DNA of 37,763 nt from Verrucomicrobiota bacterium (GCA_009908325.1 JAAAPI010000086.1:1-37763); one strand, 5' to 3'; positions 17,560 through 26,312 are shown, counted from the stretch's first letter. Numbers and translations are program-made. Notes: a model not told the origin generated them from the letters alone.

Positions 17560-20500
17560 TTACACTTGCCCCTCCTTCAGGATAACGCCCAGCAGATCCG
17601 GACTGGCTTCGGGGATGCGTTGGAACCGTTCGGGGATATTGGCTGCGGTGAGGCGCTGGTGGAGGGTCTGGATGAAGCGGAGCTGTTCGGCTTCGGGGGC
17701 TTCGGGATTATAGCTGGCGAGGGCTGAGGCGACATCATCCTGCAAGAGGAGTCCGCGCTCGGCCATGTGGTCGCGGAAGTAGCACTCCATGACGCAGGCG
17801 TCGATGAGGGTAGCACAGACATTCCTGTCTGTGTTAGTCGGCGTGTTAGTCGGCGTGTTAGTCTTGGTGTTCTTCGGCGACGGAGGATCGCAGACAGGAA
17901 TGTCTGCACCACTCTTTTTGATGAACTGCACCAGCGGGACGAGTTTTTCGAAGAGCGCGGCTTCGGGTGGGGTGGGCTTTTTGATGGGGATCTTGTCGAT
18001 AAATATTTTCTTCATGCGACATGCGTTTCCTGAATATTCTGGAAAGTTGTCTCTGAAGCAGAAGCGGAAGAGCTTGGAGTTCATTACGGCGGTTAGGTGC
18101 GGCAAGGCTTCACGTTCTGATGTAATCATGAAACATGTCGTGTCCATGAACATACTAGCCGAGTTGTCGTAGTAAAATGGCAGAGTCACCGCAATTTCCT
18201 GTAGGATGATCTTCGGCTTCAAAAACTCTTTGAGATACACGCAGTTCCGTAGGTTTGACCAGTGTTCGCCCTTGTCCTGACGCTTGATGAGTTGTGGCTC
18301 GAATTGTTTTACATGCTCCCATAGGACGGGGCATTCCTTTTTTAAGTCCACTGGCGGAATCCCTTTAGATTTTACGCCGTTGTGAGAGTTGATCATCCAC
18401 GTCCCATCCCAGTTGGTGCTGTAGCGTTGGACGTAGCGGCCGCGCAGGAGGGGGACGAGGTAGTCGGCGCACTTGGGGTCGGCGGCGACGAAGGCGTCGC
18501 GCTGCTCGGTGGTGATGTAGAAGGCGTCGTTGAATCCGGTTTTGATGCCGTAGTTAATTTCGATGTCCCATTCGGCCAGGGGGATGCCCTGGGCCTCGAC
18601 TTTTTTCTTAATGGCGTGGCGTTCCGGGGTGAGGATGACCCATGGCAGCGCGGAGAGCTCGTTTTGGCAGACGGCGTTGGCTTGGAAATAGGCACCGGGG
18701 TCGCGCATGGCGGCGCGGTCGTCGCTGGCGTAGCAGGTGCGCAGCTGCTGCCGGGGTGTATCTTTGGCGAACTGGGTGATACAGGTGTAGGTGGTGGCTG
18801 CACCGAAGTTTTGTGCCATTCCGAAATCGAGCACGGTGTGGGTATCGACTTTATCGGCGAGGTAGCCACGGAGCTTTTCACCGTAGCCTGCCCGCATCCA
18901 TTTGTTGGAGGTGATGTAGGCGAGCTGGCCGCCGGTATTGAGGAGGTCCGCGCCGCGCTCGTAGAAGAGGCAGTAGATGTCGGCGGTGGCGGCGTAGGTC
19001 GAATAGTTTTGCGCGGCCCACTGGTCCTTTTGTTCTTTGGGGAACTTTTGAATCTGGATATAAGGCGGATTCCCAATCACCACGTCAAAGCCCTTGAGCC
19101 CGAACATCCACTCCGGGTCGAAGAAGTTGGCACTTTCGTTTTGCTTGTAGGGGTCCCACTTGGCGAGTCGGTCGGCGGAATCGTCGGGCCAGCCGTTGGC
19201 CTTGAGCTCGGCGGCGATTTGCTCGCGCAGGCGGGCGTCGGTCTCCTTGTGTCCCTGCTTGGCCTTGGTGGTCTGGACGGAAAAGATTTTGTGCCGCACG
19301 TCCTGGAGGGCGTTCTTGAGTTTCTGAACCTCGGTCAGTTCGGAGAGCTGGGCCTGCGCCTCCGGCTGCTCGGCGGCGATTAGGGTATCGGCGGTGACGA
19401 ACTTCGTCTCCAGGTTGGGCAGAGGGCGCACGCCGAAATTGTCCTTTGCCCGGTCGATCTTTTGATCCACCACCAGCGAGATAAAGAAGCGCAGCTTACT
19501 GACCTGGGTGGCGATGCTTTGGATATCGACCCCGTAGAGACAGTTTTCGATCAGGTAGAGCTTGCGGCCGTAGTCGTCGTCATTGTCCTCGAAATCGTTC
19601 ATGATCTCGCGGATGCGGTCGCGCCGCTCCTGCGTGTCCTCGATATTTTGCGCCTCGTCGATCTGCCGTTGCTCCCACTTCGCATTGTCCGGGTCCAGCT
19701 TACTCAGGATGTGCACCAGCTTTTGCAGGATGCCCATGGGAAAGGCTCCGGAACCGCAGGCCGGGTCGAGGATCTTGCACTGGTCGATGGCGCGGATAAG
19801 GACGTCGACCTGTTCCGGCTCAAAGATGGATTCCTTATCCTCTTCCTCGTAGCTGAAGAGGAGGTCGAGCCCCGCCCGGGCATCGCCTTCAACCATCCCC
19901 GCTTCGTTGGTGAGCGGCTTGAGTAGGTAGGCCTTGAGTGATTCATCGACCATGTAATCGACGATGGAGCGCGGGGTGTAGAAGGAGCCGGTCTGCTTGC
20001 GGGCCGTGGTCTGGGTCTCGGGATTGTAGGAGGCCAGCAGGTTTTCGAAGACCTTGCCCAGCAGCTCCGGGTCGAGGGCGACTTCCTGCTCGATGGGGGT
20101 ATTCTCGACGATGGTGAAGTTGTAGCGGTTCAGGATATGGATGAGCCCCTGCACCGGTTCCTTCTTCCGCTTGGTGTCGCCGTAGTCATCGCTCAGGTCC
20201 TGAGTGGATGCCCCACCGAAGAAGAGAAAGTCCGGAACGACCAGGGGATTGTCCTCGCGGTCGGAAAAACCATCTTCGTAGATCTTTTTCTTGCCGCCCC
20301 GCGGGCCGACTTCGGTGGGGTGGAGGAAGTCGAGGCACTCGAAGAGGCCCCCATTAAGAAAGGGGGTGACCGCCTCCACCGCTGCCACGAGTTGATCCGG
20401 GTCCTTGAGCAGGGCTTTGTAGCGCATCATGGACGTGTTGTCGCGGTGGTCGCTCCCCTGGCGGCGGAAGCCCCGCTCGCCCTTGGTCTGATTGAGCGCG

Positions 20501-21330
20501 GCGAAGAAGAAGTTCTGCAAGATGGCCTTGTAGTAGCGCGTATCCCGGGATTCCGGATCGAAGCCTTCGAGGTAGTCGCGGGCGATCGCCTCGGGGTCGA
20601 AGAGCTCGTGCGGCACCAGATTGCGCTGTTTGATAAACCAGACGAAAAGCAGGCGGGTGAGGAGGCGGATGAGGTTCTTCGCGTCGTGCTCGCGGACCTT
20701 CTGTTTGTCGGCGAGCAGGTCTTTTTTGTTCAGGCCGACATCGTCCGTCGGGAAATGGACATGCTTCATGGCCCAGAAATACCAGTTGGACAGTTCCTTG
20801 TAGAAATCCTTGTTGATCGCCTCGACCGAGAAGGCTTCCTGGATCGCCTCCAGCGAGTCGAAGGCGCAGCCGCCGACCTGTTTGATAAAGGTGTGATGCC
20901 CGGATGCATGGGGATCGACAAAGTAGGTGTAGCGCCGGAAGTGGGAGAACTCGGCCTTGCTGCCCTTGTAGATCTTACTGATCAGGCTGAGGCGGAAGGC
21001 GCCGCTGGTGCCCCGGAAGATGAAGATCCCGGCATCGGTGGCGGGCTGATTCTTTAAAATGGCCCGGGCGGCCTCAAACTGGTCCTTGCGGGCGCTGCGC
21101 TCGGTCAGGGCATCCGCAACCTCAGTGTAGGCGAACAGCACCGAGCGCTTGTCGAACTTCAGCTCGCCGAACTGGCGGATCCCGCCGAAGCGCTCCGGAT
21201 TGGCGTTTTCCAGCGGTGTGTCGGTGCGCTCAAAGCTACCAGGGCAGAGACGGCGGAAGCAGGCCTGTGCGGTCTCGAAGGAGCAGTGGTCGATCAGGGC
21301 TTGGAGTTTGTCGTCGGGTGCGGTGGGCAT
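17560..21330 (-). CDS. Eco57I-like DNA (adenine) methylase / large restriction-modification protein
   Basis: This 1256-aa protein has an N6-adenine methyltransferase core: ILDPACGSGAFPMGIL (about 518, SAM binding), QTGSFYTPRSIVDYMVDESL just before it, and VVIGNPPYIQIQKF (about 750, catalytic NPPY). The C-terminal part (YGIKTGFNDAFY, LLRGRYVQRY) is a TaqI/Eco57I-type target recognition domain. The N-terminal 450 residues are helical and unlabelled, and no clear PD-(D/E)XK motif was seen, so cutting may depend on the neighbouring PLD-SNF2 helicase. Around residues 1140-1173 a palindromic repeat is inserted in frame and encodes TNTPTNTPTNT. The gene is visibly more GC-rich than its neighbours, which suggests separate ancestry. 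The methylase is certain; the restriction role is inferred. Confidence 0.92.
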   Translation of the reverse strand: MPTAPDDKLQALIDHCSFETAQACFRRLCPGSFERTDTPLENANPERFGGIRQFGELKFDKRSVLFAYTEVADALTERSARKDQFEAARAILKNQPATDAGIFIFRGTSGAFRLSLISKIYKGSKAEFSHFRRYTYFVDPHASGHHTFIKQVGGCAFDSLEAIQEAFSVEAINKDFYKELSNWYFWAMKHVHFPTDDVGLNKKDLLADKQKVREHDAKNLIRLLTRLLFVWFIKQRNLVPHELFDPEAIARDYLEGFDPESRDTRYYKAILQNFFFAALNQTKGERGFRRQGSDHRDNTSMMRYKALLKDPDQLVAAVEAVTPFLNGGLFECLDFLHPTEVGPRGGKKKIYEDGFSDREDNPLVVPDFLFFGGASTQDLSDDYGDTKRKKEPVQGLIHILNRYNFTIVENTPIEQEVALDPELLGKVFENLLASYNPETQTTARKQTGSFYTPRSIVDYMVDESLKAYLLKPLTNEAGMVEGDARAGLDLLFSYEEEDKESIFEPEQVDVLIRAIDQCKILDPACGSGAFPMGILQKLVHILSKLDPDNAKWEQRQIDEAQNIEDTQERRDRIREIMNDFEDNDDDYGRKLYLIENCLYGVDIQSIATQVSKLRFFISLVVDQKIDRAKDNFGVRPLPNLETKFVTADTLIAAEQPEAQAQLSELTEVQKLKNALQDVRHKIFSVQTTKAKQGHKETDARLREQIAAELKANGWPDDSADRLAKWDPYKQNESANFFDPEWMFGLKGFDVVIGNPPYIQIQKFPKEQKDQWAAQNYSTYAATADIYCLFYERGADLLNTGGQLAYITSNKWMRAGYGEKLRGYLADKVDTHTVLDFGMAQNFGAATTYTCITQFAKDTPRQQLRTCYASDDRAAMRDPGAYFQANAVCQNELSALPWVILTPERHAIKKKVEAQGIPLAEWDIEINYGIKTGFNDAFYITTEQRDAFVAADPKCADYLVPLLRGRYVQRYSTNWDGTWMINSHNGVKSKGIPPVDLKKECPVLWEHVKQFEPQLIKRQDKGEHWSNLRNCVYLKEFLKPKIILQEIAVTLPFYYDNSASMFMDTTCFMITSEREALPHLTAVMNSKLFRFCFRDNFPEYSGNACRMKKIFIDKIPIKKPTPPEAALFEKLVPLVQFIKKSGADIPVCDPPSPKNTKTNTPTNTPTNTDRNVCATLIDACVMECYFRDHMAERGLLLQDDVASALASYNPEAPEAEQLRFIQTLHQRLTAANIPERFQRIPEASPDLLGVILKEGQV
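17813..17907. repeat. Palindromic repeat pair with 12-bp tandem repeats, inserted in a coding sequence
   Basis: Two palindromes face each other: CACAGACATTCCTGTCTGTG at 17814-17833 and GCAGACAGGAATGTCTGC at 17890-17907. Each folds as an arm of seven or eight bases with a 4-base loop, TTCC in one and GGAA in the other. Between them lie four copies of a 12-bp unit, GTGTTAGTCGGC twice exactly (17831-17854) and two degenerate copies to 17878. The whole stays in frame within the methylase and encodes ADIPVC, a TNTP tandem and DRNVC. It resembles an interspersed repeat that has invaded the gene. Confidence 0.85.
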
Positions 21331-21370
21331 GGGAGAGGTTGGAAGGTATGAAGGTGGGAAAGTGGAAGGT
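21331..21370 (-). repeat. Pyrimidine-rich degenerate repeat in the methylase leader
   Basis: On the minus strand the 40 bases before the methylase ATG are nearly pure C/T with repeated ACCTTCC-like units. On the plus strand they read GGAAGGTATGAAGG and GGTGGGAAAGTGGAAGG. There is no Shine-Dalgarno motif here. A slippage-prone simple repeat directly before a start codon could tune expression of the methylase, but no such effect can be seen in one sequence. Confidence 0.6.
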
Positions 21371-21829
21371 TTAATCAGAGGAATCGGGGTCGAGAAGAAT
21401 GCGCCTCAGCTCCTTGTTGCGGGGCATGGAATAGCCCCGGACATGAGATATTTTAAGTTTTGACTTGAGCATTTGCTGATTCCTGCGATTGCTTAGTGGT
21501 ACCGACGGAAGAAAATCGGCTGCATGCCGTGTGGTTCGCGCTTCATAGCGAGGGAACCCTATATCCGTCGGTTTTAATTTTTTTGAAATATCTCCTATAA
21601 AAAGCGGTTTCCCCTTTTCGAACTCTAATCCGCGTTGCTCAAAAAATAATTTGACGAAGCGGTCGAATGGAGCGATAGTATTTCTAGGTAAGCGCAGAAG
21701 ACGTAAAGGCCGCTTGTAATGAGCGGCAGCCTGTAAAGGGCGGGATCCTCGGTTTCTCGGTTTCTGGGACCATTTTTTATCATAAGCCCTCCAGGTTAAT
21801 CGCCTCGGGGGCTTTTGTTTGTGTAACAT
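21371..21829 (-). CDS. Doubtful 152-aa basic ORF
   Basis: An open frame on the minus strand encodes a very basic product (for example QAAAHYKRPLRLLRLPRN and FIGDISKKLKPTDIGFPRY). It overlaps the MPRNK frame of the spacer and resembles no family I know. Its C-terminal end (SMPRNKELRRILLDPDSSD) is in frame with the repeated MPRNK start. It ends 40 bases before the methylase ATG. It may be a real small protein, but the biased composition and the surrounding repeats favour a chance ORF. Confidence 0.25.
   Translation of the reverse strand: MLHKQKPPRRLTWRAYDKKWSQKPRNRGSRPLQAAAHYKRPLRLLRLPRNTIAPFDRFVKLFFEQRGLEFEKGKPLFIGDISKKLKPTDIGFPRYEARTTRHAADFLPSVPLSNRRNQQMLKSKLKISHVRGYSMPRNKELRRILLDPDSSD
21414..21435. 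repeat. 22-bp direct repeat, copy 1
   Basis: The sequence TTGTTGCGGGGCATGGAATA plus GC occurs exactly here and again at 21877-21898. On the minus strand both copies contain ATGCCCCGCAACAA, the start of an MPRNK frame. Confidence 0.85.
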
Positions 21830-21876
21830 TCAGGGGATCGGGCCATAGCTTGAGGCCGTAGCCGTGCAATTGGCTT

Positions 21877-21898
21877 TTGTTGCGGGGCATGGAATAGC
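21877..21898. repeat. 22-bp direct repeat, copy 2
   Basis: This is the exact second copy of 21414-21435, 463 bp away. On the minus strand it starts a 36-codon frame containing GYGLKLWPDP. Confidence 0.85.
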
Positions 21899-22100
21899 TC
21901 TCGAAGAAATCCCCGTTTTCGATTCTTCTTTGGCCGCTTAACCGGAAAGAAGATTCGGCTAATCTCGTGATTATGGACTGGGAATGCCCGGTCGGTAAGC
22001 GGTTTCTGGTTTTTCCGGAGCCGCTTATTTGTTTTCAGGGAAAAATTAGGTTTTGAATTGAACATCTTTTGAAATTTGGTCTTTTCTGAGAATAGGCTGC

Positions 22101-22775
22101 TCACTGCGTAGCGGGGGTTGGCCTCCATTCGTTTGGGATTGTGACAAATTTCCCGCTGGGCAACCTGACTTGGTCAGGAAATTGATGGTTGAGATAGGAC
22201 TCTTTCGAAATCGAGAAAGAGTCCGGGCAAAGCTGACGCAGGCGTTTCGTGCCTCTGGCGAATGGGAGAGCAAATTGGAGACATTTCAGCGGGGCACGTT
22301 GGGAGAAGCTTTCAGCTAATGGAATGAAATCGGAGTCACCGCTGACGACGATGGCGATATCCAGCTCGTCCTGCAGTGCAGCGCCCAATACCGCGCAGGC
22401 AATAGCCACGTCGGTTTCTTTTTCCTCATAGACATTGACCCATCCCTCCGAATCGTGATTCCACACCTGCTTCTTGCTGAATTTGCTCAGATGAGCCTGA
22501 ACACCCCGCGCGGTCAGAGCACGAACGAACGCCTCATGGCGGGAGACTTTGCTTCGATTCGTCGCTCGTAGATGATCGGCGTATGCAGAGAAATAATGGA
22601 TGTCCGCAAGTTGGGCTTCACGACCGAAAAGCGGCAACCATGCGCGGCAGAGCGCTGGGATATCCAACCACTTGAGTTGGCTTCCGGGCAGTAGCTTCTC
22701 GGCCGCACGAACCGAGTGGTAGAGGTTGAAGCCATCGATAAAAACGGACATCCTCTTTACCGCTGATTGGCTCAT
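22101..22775 (-). CDS. NYN-domain (PIN-like) RNase family protein
   Basis: This 224-aa protein has an NYN/LabA-like domain, a PIN-fold RNase family. The visible acidic sites are SVFIDGFNLYH (D14), EKETDVAIA (E118/D122) and VVSGDSDFIPLAESF (D147, D149), the full set expected of an active metal-dependent nuclease. The first eight residues before RMSVFIDG are probably a short extension; an ATG also exists at residue 9. It lies between the PLD-SNF2 helicase and the methylase, with a terminator-like hairpin upstream, so it may be transcribed partly on its own. In this setting it could cut RNA or tRNA upon infection, which is an inference. The fold call is strong. Confidence 0.9.
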   Translation of the reverse strand: MSQSAVKRMSVFIDGFNLYHSVRAAEKLLPGSQLKWLDIPALCRAWLPLFGREAQLADIHYFSAYADHLRATNRSKVSRHEAFVRALTARGVQAHLSKFSKKQVWNHDSEGWVNVYEEKETDVAIACAVLGAALQDELDIAIVVSGDSDFIPLAESFSQRAPLKCLQFALPFARGTKRLRQLCPDSFSISKESYLNHQFPDQVRLPSGKFVTIPNEWRPTPATQ

Positions 22776-22798
22776 GCCTTTCCTCCTTGGTTTCGGGC

Positions 22799-22831
22799 AA
22801 AAATAAACCCCGCAGACCGTAGCCTGCGGGG
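22799..22831 (-). terminator. Rho-independent terminator after the PLD-SNF2 helicase gene
   Basis: On the minus strand CCCCGCAG, an 8-base loop and CTGCGGGG form a GC-rich stem (22808-22815 with 22824-22831), followed by TTTATTTTT (22799-22807). It lies between the helicase stop and the NYN start. It may end the helicase message or act as an attenuator for the downstream genes. Confidence 0.8.
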
Positions 22832-22833
22832 GG

Positions 22834-22869
22834 CTATGGCGCTTGAAACGAAATTCAAGACATCCATAG
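22834..22869. repeat. Nested dyad between helicase and NYN genes
   Basis: Outer arms CTATGG/CCATAG (22834-22839, 22864-22869) enclose inner arms CTTGAA/TTCAAG (22842-22847, 22854-22859) around a 6-base loop. It directly adjoins the terminator hairpin. It could be a structured RNA element or a protein-binding site. Confidence 0.5.
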
Positions 22870-22916
22870 GGAGGAATGGTTTAAAACAAAGAGAGTGAAC
22901 GCTGAATGTCAATACG

Positions 22917-25900
22917 TTAATCTGCATCGTGTGTGGTGACTTGATTTGATTTTTTCTGGTTCTCCACCGCGATGATGACTTCCTCATCCAGGGCACCGAT
23001 GCGGGCTTTCAACTGCTGGAGGTAGTCGGAGCCAAGTTCTGCTTGTAGGGCGGTAAAGGTCTTTTTGGCCTTCTCCAACTTGCCGCCGATGTCGGCGATG
23101 CGGCGCAGGGTGTTGGTCGGCAGGGTCCGGTAGTCGCACATGTCTTCACGCAGGATCTTGAGGAAGTTGTGTTGCTCGCTGAGTTGGGGATTGGCGAGGA
23201 AGGCATTGACGACATTGAGGGCCTTGGCCTCGACGCTGTTTTGCTTGGGATTGACCGCGTGTTTCTGGCGGAAGTCGCGGACCTTGCTGTAGTCCTGCCA
23301 AAAGGATGCAGAAAAGGGAATACGAGGAGTATCGAAATCACAGCGGATGCTCTCAAGGGCCTGCTCGATGGAAATTTCCTCGGCCTCCGCGCCGGGTGTC
23401 GGTCGCGCCTGGGCAAAAAGATCCCGGCCCTTCAGGGTAAAGACCGTCAACCAGTCATCTGCGGACGATTTTGCGGTTTTCACCCGTGGGGCGAATTTGC
23501 CGACCTTTTCGAGCACTTCCGGGTGCTCGGCCTCGATCTCGGCCAGTAAGCGGCGGATCTCGGTAAAGCTGCTCTCGGAGCCGTCCTCTTCCGGCGTGGC
23601 CGTGACTTTGCTGTAGAGCGAAGAGGCGGTGGGTGTTTCATCGGCCGAAAAGATCTGCGCGTCCTCACCCAGGGTGTTGTGGATCATAAACATCTTATCC
23701 GCTGCGATCTGGCGGCTCTTGACGATGTCGGAGCCTTTCTCAGTCGGGAAAAAGTTCTGGATTTTCAGTTCGCTGAATACTTTCTTACCGATCCGGTTGA
23801 TCCGCCCGACACGCTGGATGACCCGGGTCGGGTTCCAGGGGATGTCGTAGTTCACGATGAGCCCGGCGCGGTTGAGGTTGAAGCCTTCGGAAATTTTGTC
23901 GGAAGCGAGGAGGATATCGTAATCGTCCGCCTGTTTGGAATCGGGCACCGAGGCATCGAAGTTGGCCAGCATTTCACGCTCTTTCTGGACACCGAAAGCG
24001 CCCGCCGCAGTAAAGACCCGACCACGAAAAGCATCCTCCAGGATCGGCTCCAAATAGCGGACGGTATCGACATATTCGGTAAAGATGATGACTTTGCGTT
24101 TCGGCTCTCCCGCTTTCGGATTTTTGCTGAGAGTCTGCCGGAGGGCGTGGACGAGGCAGTCGGCTTTCGGGTCGGGCTGCAACAGGTCGAGTGACTCGAT
24201 GCGCTGGCCGATTTCCCGGAAAAGTTCAATGTCGGAACGAATATCGGCGATGAACTGGTCGCGCATGACAAAGTCCTTGAGGCGATACACCTGGTCCTTG
24301 CGTGAGCGTTCGGCCCCTTCTTCCTCCATGCGTGCTTCAAACTGATCCAGTTCTTGCTGGATATCTTCTTCATCGAGTTCAAAGAGTTCATCGAGGAGCT
24401 TCCGGTGGAGGAGGTAGCAGTCTGTTCGCTCGATGAATGCGAGGGCCTTTTCCGTGATGCGGAGAAAGCTCCGCAGGCTGGATTCAAAAGCAAAGAACGA
24501 ACTCTCGAAGCGCTTGACCAGCAAGCGGCGCATGAAGTCATACAAGTTGCGCTGGGACTGGAATTCGAAGTTACCTTCGGCATCCAGTTGCTGGCCTTCT
24601 TCTGCACCGGCTTCGTAGAGGTAAGGCTGGTAGATTGCTCCCGTGAAACGACCCTCCTCGCCGAAGTAGTCGTTAATCACCGTATCGTAAAACTCCGACT
24701 GTTCCGGGGAAAGTTCGAAGAAGAGTTCCTCCGGTTCGCCGATGTCGGACAGGGCGGCGATCTCTTCTTTGTAGTGGGGGTCCTGGCGTAGATCGAGGCG
24801 GTTGCGGCGAATCGTGACGGGTTCGATAACGGCACGGATCTCCTGCGAGAGCCGCTGCGCCCGCCGGTTGACCTGGGCGATGTCGATGGCGGGTGAATCA
24901 AAGAGTGCTGTGTAGAAAGCCTCTGCCCGTGCACGCTTTTTTGCATCCGGAGAATTATGGTTCTTCCGGATATAGCTGAGCCGTCTGAAAATGCCCCGAT
25001 ACACGGCGAAGCGCAGATCCAGGTCATCGGTTAAAGTCAGGGTGGACTTGCCCGGGATGGTAAAGAGCTTGAGCAGCGAGAAGATATCGCCGGGGGAGTT
25101 ATTGAAGGGGGTGGCTGTCAGCAAGATGACCTTCCGGTTCCGGCAGATGCGACTGAGCAGTTCGTAATGCTTCGAATCCTGATTCCGGAAGCGATGGGCT
25201 TCGTCGATCACCACGGTTTCAATATCGTGGCCCTGTTCGGAAACAAATTCAGCAATCGACTCAAGGTCCCCGCAGGAGCGGACCTCCCAGCGTTCCAGTT
25301 TGAAGTCGTTGACATATTTCCGCCAGCCGGAGGACATGTTCTTGTCCCCGATCAATCCCGGGGGGCAGATCACCAGTCCGCGTTGGCCGAGGCACTTCCC
25401 CAGAAGTGAAGCGATAATGGACTTACCCAAGCCGACCACGTCGGCAACGATGACGCCATTATGGGTCTCCAGGATAGAAAGCCCCTGACGCACTGCATCC
25501 AACTGGTAGCGGAACGGGGTGTAGCCCGCATCTGTCAGCACATCCAGGGCAGATGCCGGCACTTCCTTCTCCTCCTGAAGCTGGGCATATTTCTGCACCA
25601 CCAGCGCATAAGCTTCGTAGGGCGTCACCTCGGCAACCAGCGTCTCATCAGAGAAAATTTGCAGCAGCCGTGACTTCAAGTCTTCGACCTCGGTGATTTC
25701 GATGGCATCCTCCCAAAGCTCGTCAAAAAACTTTTCTGCGGCCTCGGTGCCGTAGTCACCGATCTCGACATTGAATTCCCGCTGATTGATCAGCCCCGCC
25801 TTCGTCAAATTACTGCTGCCGGTAATGAAAACACGCTCTTTCAGGAGCTTGTGCTCTTCTTTGAGGTTGAAGATATAAAGCTTGGCGTGATTCGGCTCCA

Positions 25901-26279
25901 GGGTCTTGCGGATCTGCAGGCGGTCTTCACGGATCATTTGCAGGAAATAGCCGACTTCTTCGGCAAACGACTCGTTATCAAACTCGGCACCGCGCATCGC
26001 TTCGCGAAGGGAATCAAAAAAGAGTTCCGCGCCTTCGTTGTCCGACTTCGGGGTATCGCGCCCGTGTTCGACCAAGAGCCCCAAGCTGCGATCGGCCTGC
26101 AAGCCGACAAGGATTTTGATGACCAATTCATCCGACTTGCGAATGGATTCAAAAAGTTCGCGTATCCCGGAAAAGTAGAAGAACCCGACCAGGAACTTCA
26201 GCTCCTGGCTATAGCCGATGATTTCCCCGATCCGCTTATTCAGGGTGTGGCTGCTTTCATTGCTGATAAAGTTCTTCAT
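22917..26279 (-). CDS. PLD-nuclease / SNF2 helicase fusion
   Basis: This 1120-aa protein has an N-terminal phospholipase D-type nuclease domain with EPNHAKLYIF (H131, K133) and FITGSSNLTKAGL. A superfamily 2 SNF2-type helicase follows: VVGLGKSII (Walker A, 283-287), VVIDEAHRFRN (DEAH, 359-362), ILLTATPFNNSP, FTEYVDTVRYL and WNPTRVIQRVGRINRIGK. A long helical C-terminal region follows. Proteins with this PLD-SNF2 layout occur in restriction-like defence modules next to adenine methylases, where the helicase translocates on unmodified DNA and the PLD domain cuts. Here it precedes the NYN and methylase genes and follows the XRE gene by 33 bp. The domain calls are firm; the phage-defence role is inferred from the neighbours. 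Confidence 0.93.
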   Translation of the reverse strand: MKNFISNESSHTLNKRIGEIIGYSQELKFLVGFFYFSGIRELFESIRKSDELVIKILVGLQADRSLGLLVEHGRDTPKSDNEGAELFFDSLREAMRGAEFDNESFAEEVGYFLQMIREDRLQIRKTLEPNHAKLYIFNLKEEHKLLKERVFITGSSNLTKAGLINQREFNVEIGDYGTEAAEKFFDELWEDAIEITEVEDLKSRLLQIFSDETLVAEVTPYEAYALVVQKYAQLQEEKEVPASALDVLTDAGYTPFRYQLDAVRQGLSILETHNGVIVADVVGLGKSIIASLLGKCLGQRGLVICPPGLIGDKNMSSGWRKYVNDFKLERWEVRSCGDLESIAEFVSEQGHDIETVVIDEAHRFRNQDSKHYELLSRICRNRKVILLTATPFNNSPGDIFSLLKLFTIPGKSTLTLTDDLDLRFAVYRGIFRRLSYIRKNHNSPDAKKRARAEAFYTALFDSPAIDIAQVNRRAQRLSQEIRAVIEPVTIRRNRLDLRQDPHYKEEIAALSDIGEPEELFFELSPEQSEFYDTVINDYFGEEGRFTGAIYQPYLYEAGAEEGQQLDAEGNFEFQSQRNLYDFMRRLLVKRFESSFFAFESSLRSFLRITEKALAFIERTDCYLLHRKLLDELFELDEEDIQQELDQFEARMEEEGAERSRKDQVYRLKDFVMRDQFIADIRSDIELFREIGQRIESLDLLQPDPKADCLVHALRQTLSKNPKAGEPKRKVIIFTEYVDTVRYLEPILEDAFRGRVFTAAGAFGVQKEREMLANFDASVPDSKQADDYDILLASDKISEGFNLNRAGLIVNYDIPWNPTRVIQRVGRINRIGKKVFSELKIQNFFPTEKGSDIVKSRQIAADKMFMIHNTLGEDAQIFSADETPTASSLYSKVTATPEEDGSESSFTEIRRLLAEIEAEHPEVLEKVGKFAPRVKTAKSSADDWLTVFTLKGRDLFAQARPTPGAEAEEISIEQALESIRCDFDTPRIPFSASFWQDYSKVRDFRQKHAVNPKQNSVEAKALNVVNAFLANPQLSEQHNFLKILREDMCDYRTLPTNTLRRIADIGGKLEKAKKTFTALQAELGSDYLQQLKARIGALDEEVIIAVENQKKSNQVTTHDAD

Positions 26280-26312
26280 ACAGGTTCAAATTATGGAGTC
26301 ACGCAGATGGGG

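Larger units (their letters stand above)
21371..22100 (-). other. 770-bp spacer with imperfect repeats and only doubtful small ORFs
   Basis: Between the NYN and methylase genes lies a lower-GC spacer. It contains a 22-bp exact direct repeat (21414-21435 and 21877-21898) and a second partial repeat about 590 bp apart (21457-21472 and 22050-22065, 14 of 16 matching). Two hairpins are visible: TAAGCGG/CCGCTTA at 21996-22027 and GCCGCT/AGCGGC at 21709-21727. Two short minus frames both start at the repeat with MPRNK: 18 codons at 21371-21427 and 36 codons at 21780-21890. The spacer could be a decayed duplicated gene, a leader RNA or an insertion remnant. No function is recognised. Confidence 0.6.

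Noticed and set aside
17831-17878. A CRISPR-like tandem array
   Set aside because: The unit is only 12 bp with no spacers, and it is translated in frame within the methylase.
18382-19383. A 333-codon plus-strand frame rich in Gly, Val and Glu
   Set aside because: It lies wholly antisense to the methylase, whose motifs are conserved. Long antisense frames are expected in such GC-rich sequence, and the product has no domain.
20137-21057. A 306-codon plus-strand frame
   Set aside because: It is also antisense to the methylase with biased composition, so it is a shadow frame.
21796-22128. A 110-codon minus frame between the NYN and methylase genes
   Set aside because: It overlaps the end of the NYN gene, is very basic, crosses the hairpin and repeats, and has no recognisable domain.
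17560-26279. DISARM system
   Set aside because: A PLD domain, SNF2 helicase and methylase are present, but there is no DrmA or DrmB, and PLD and SNF2 are fused in one protein.
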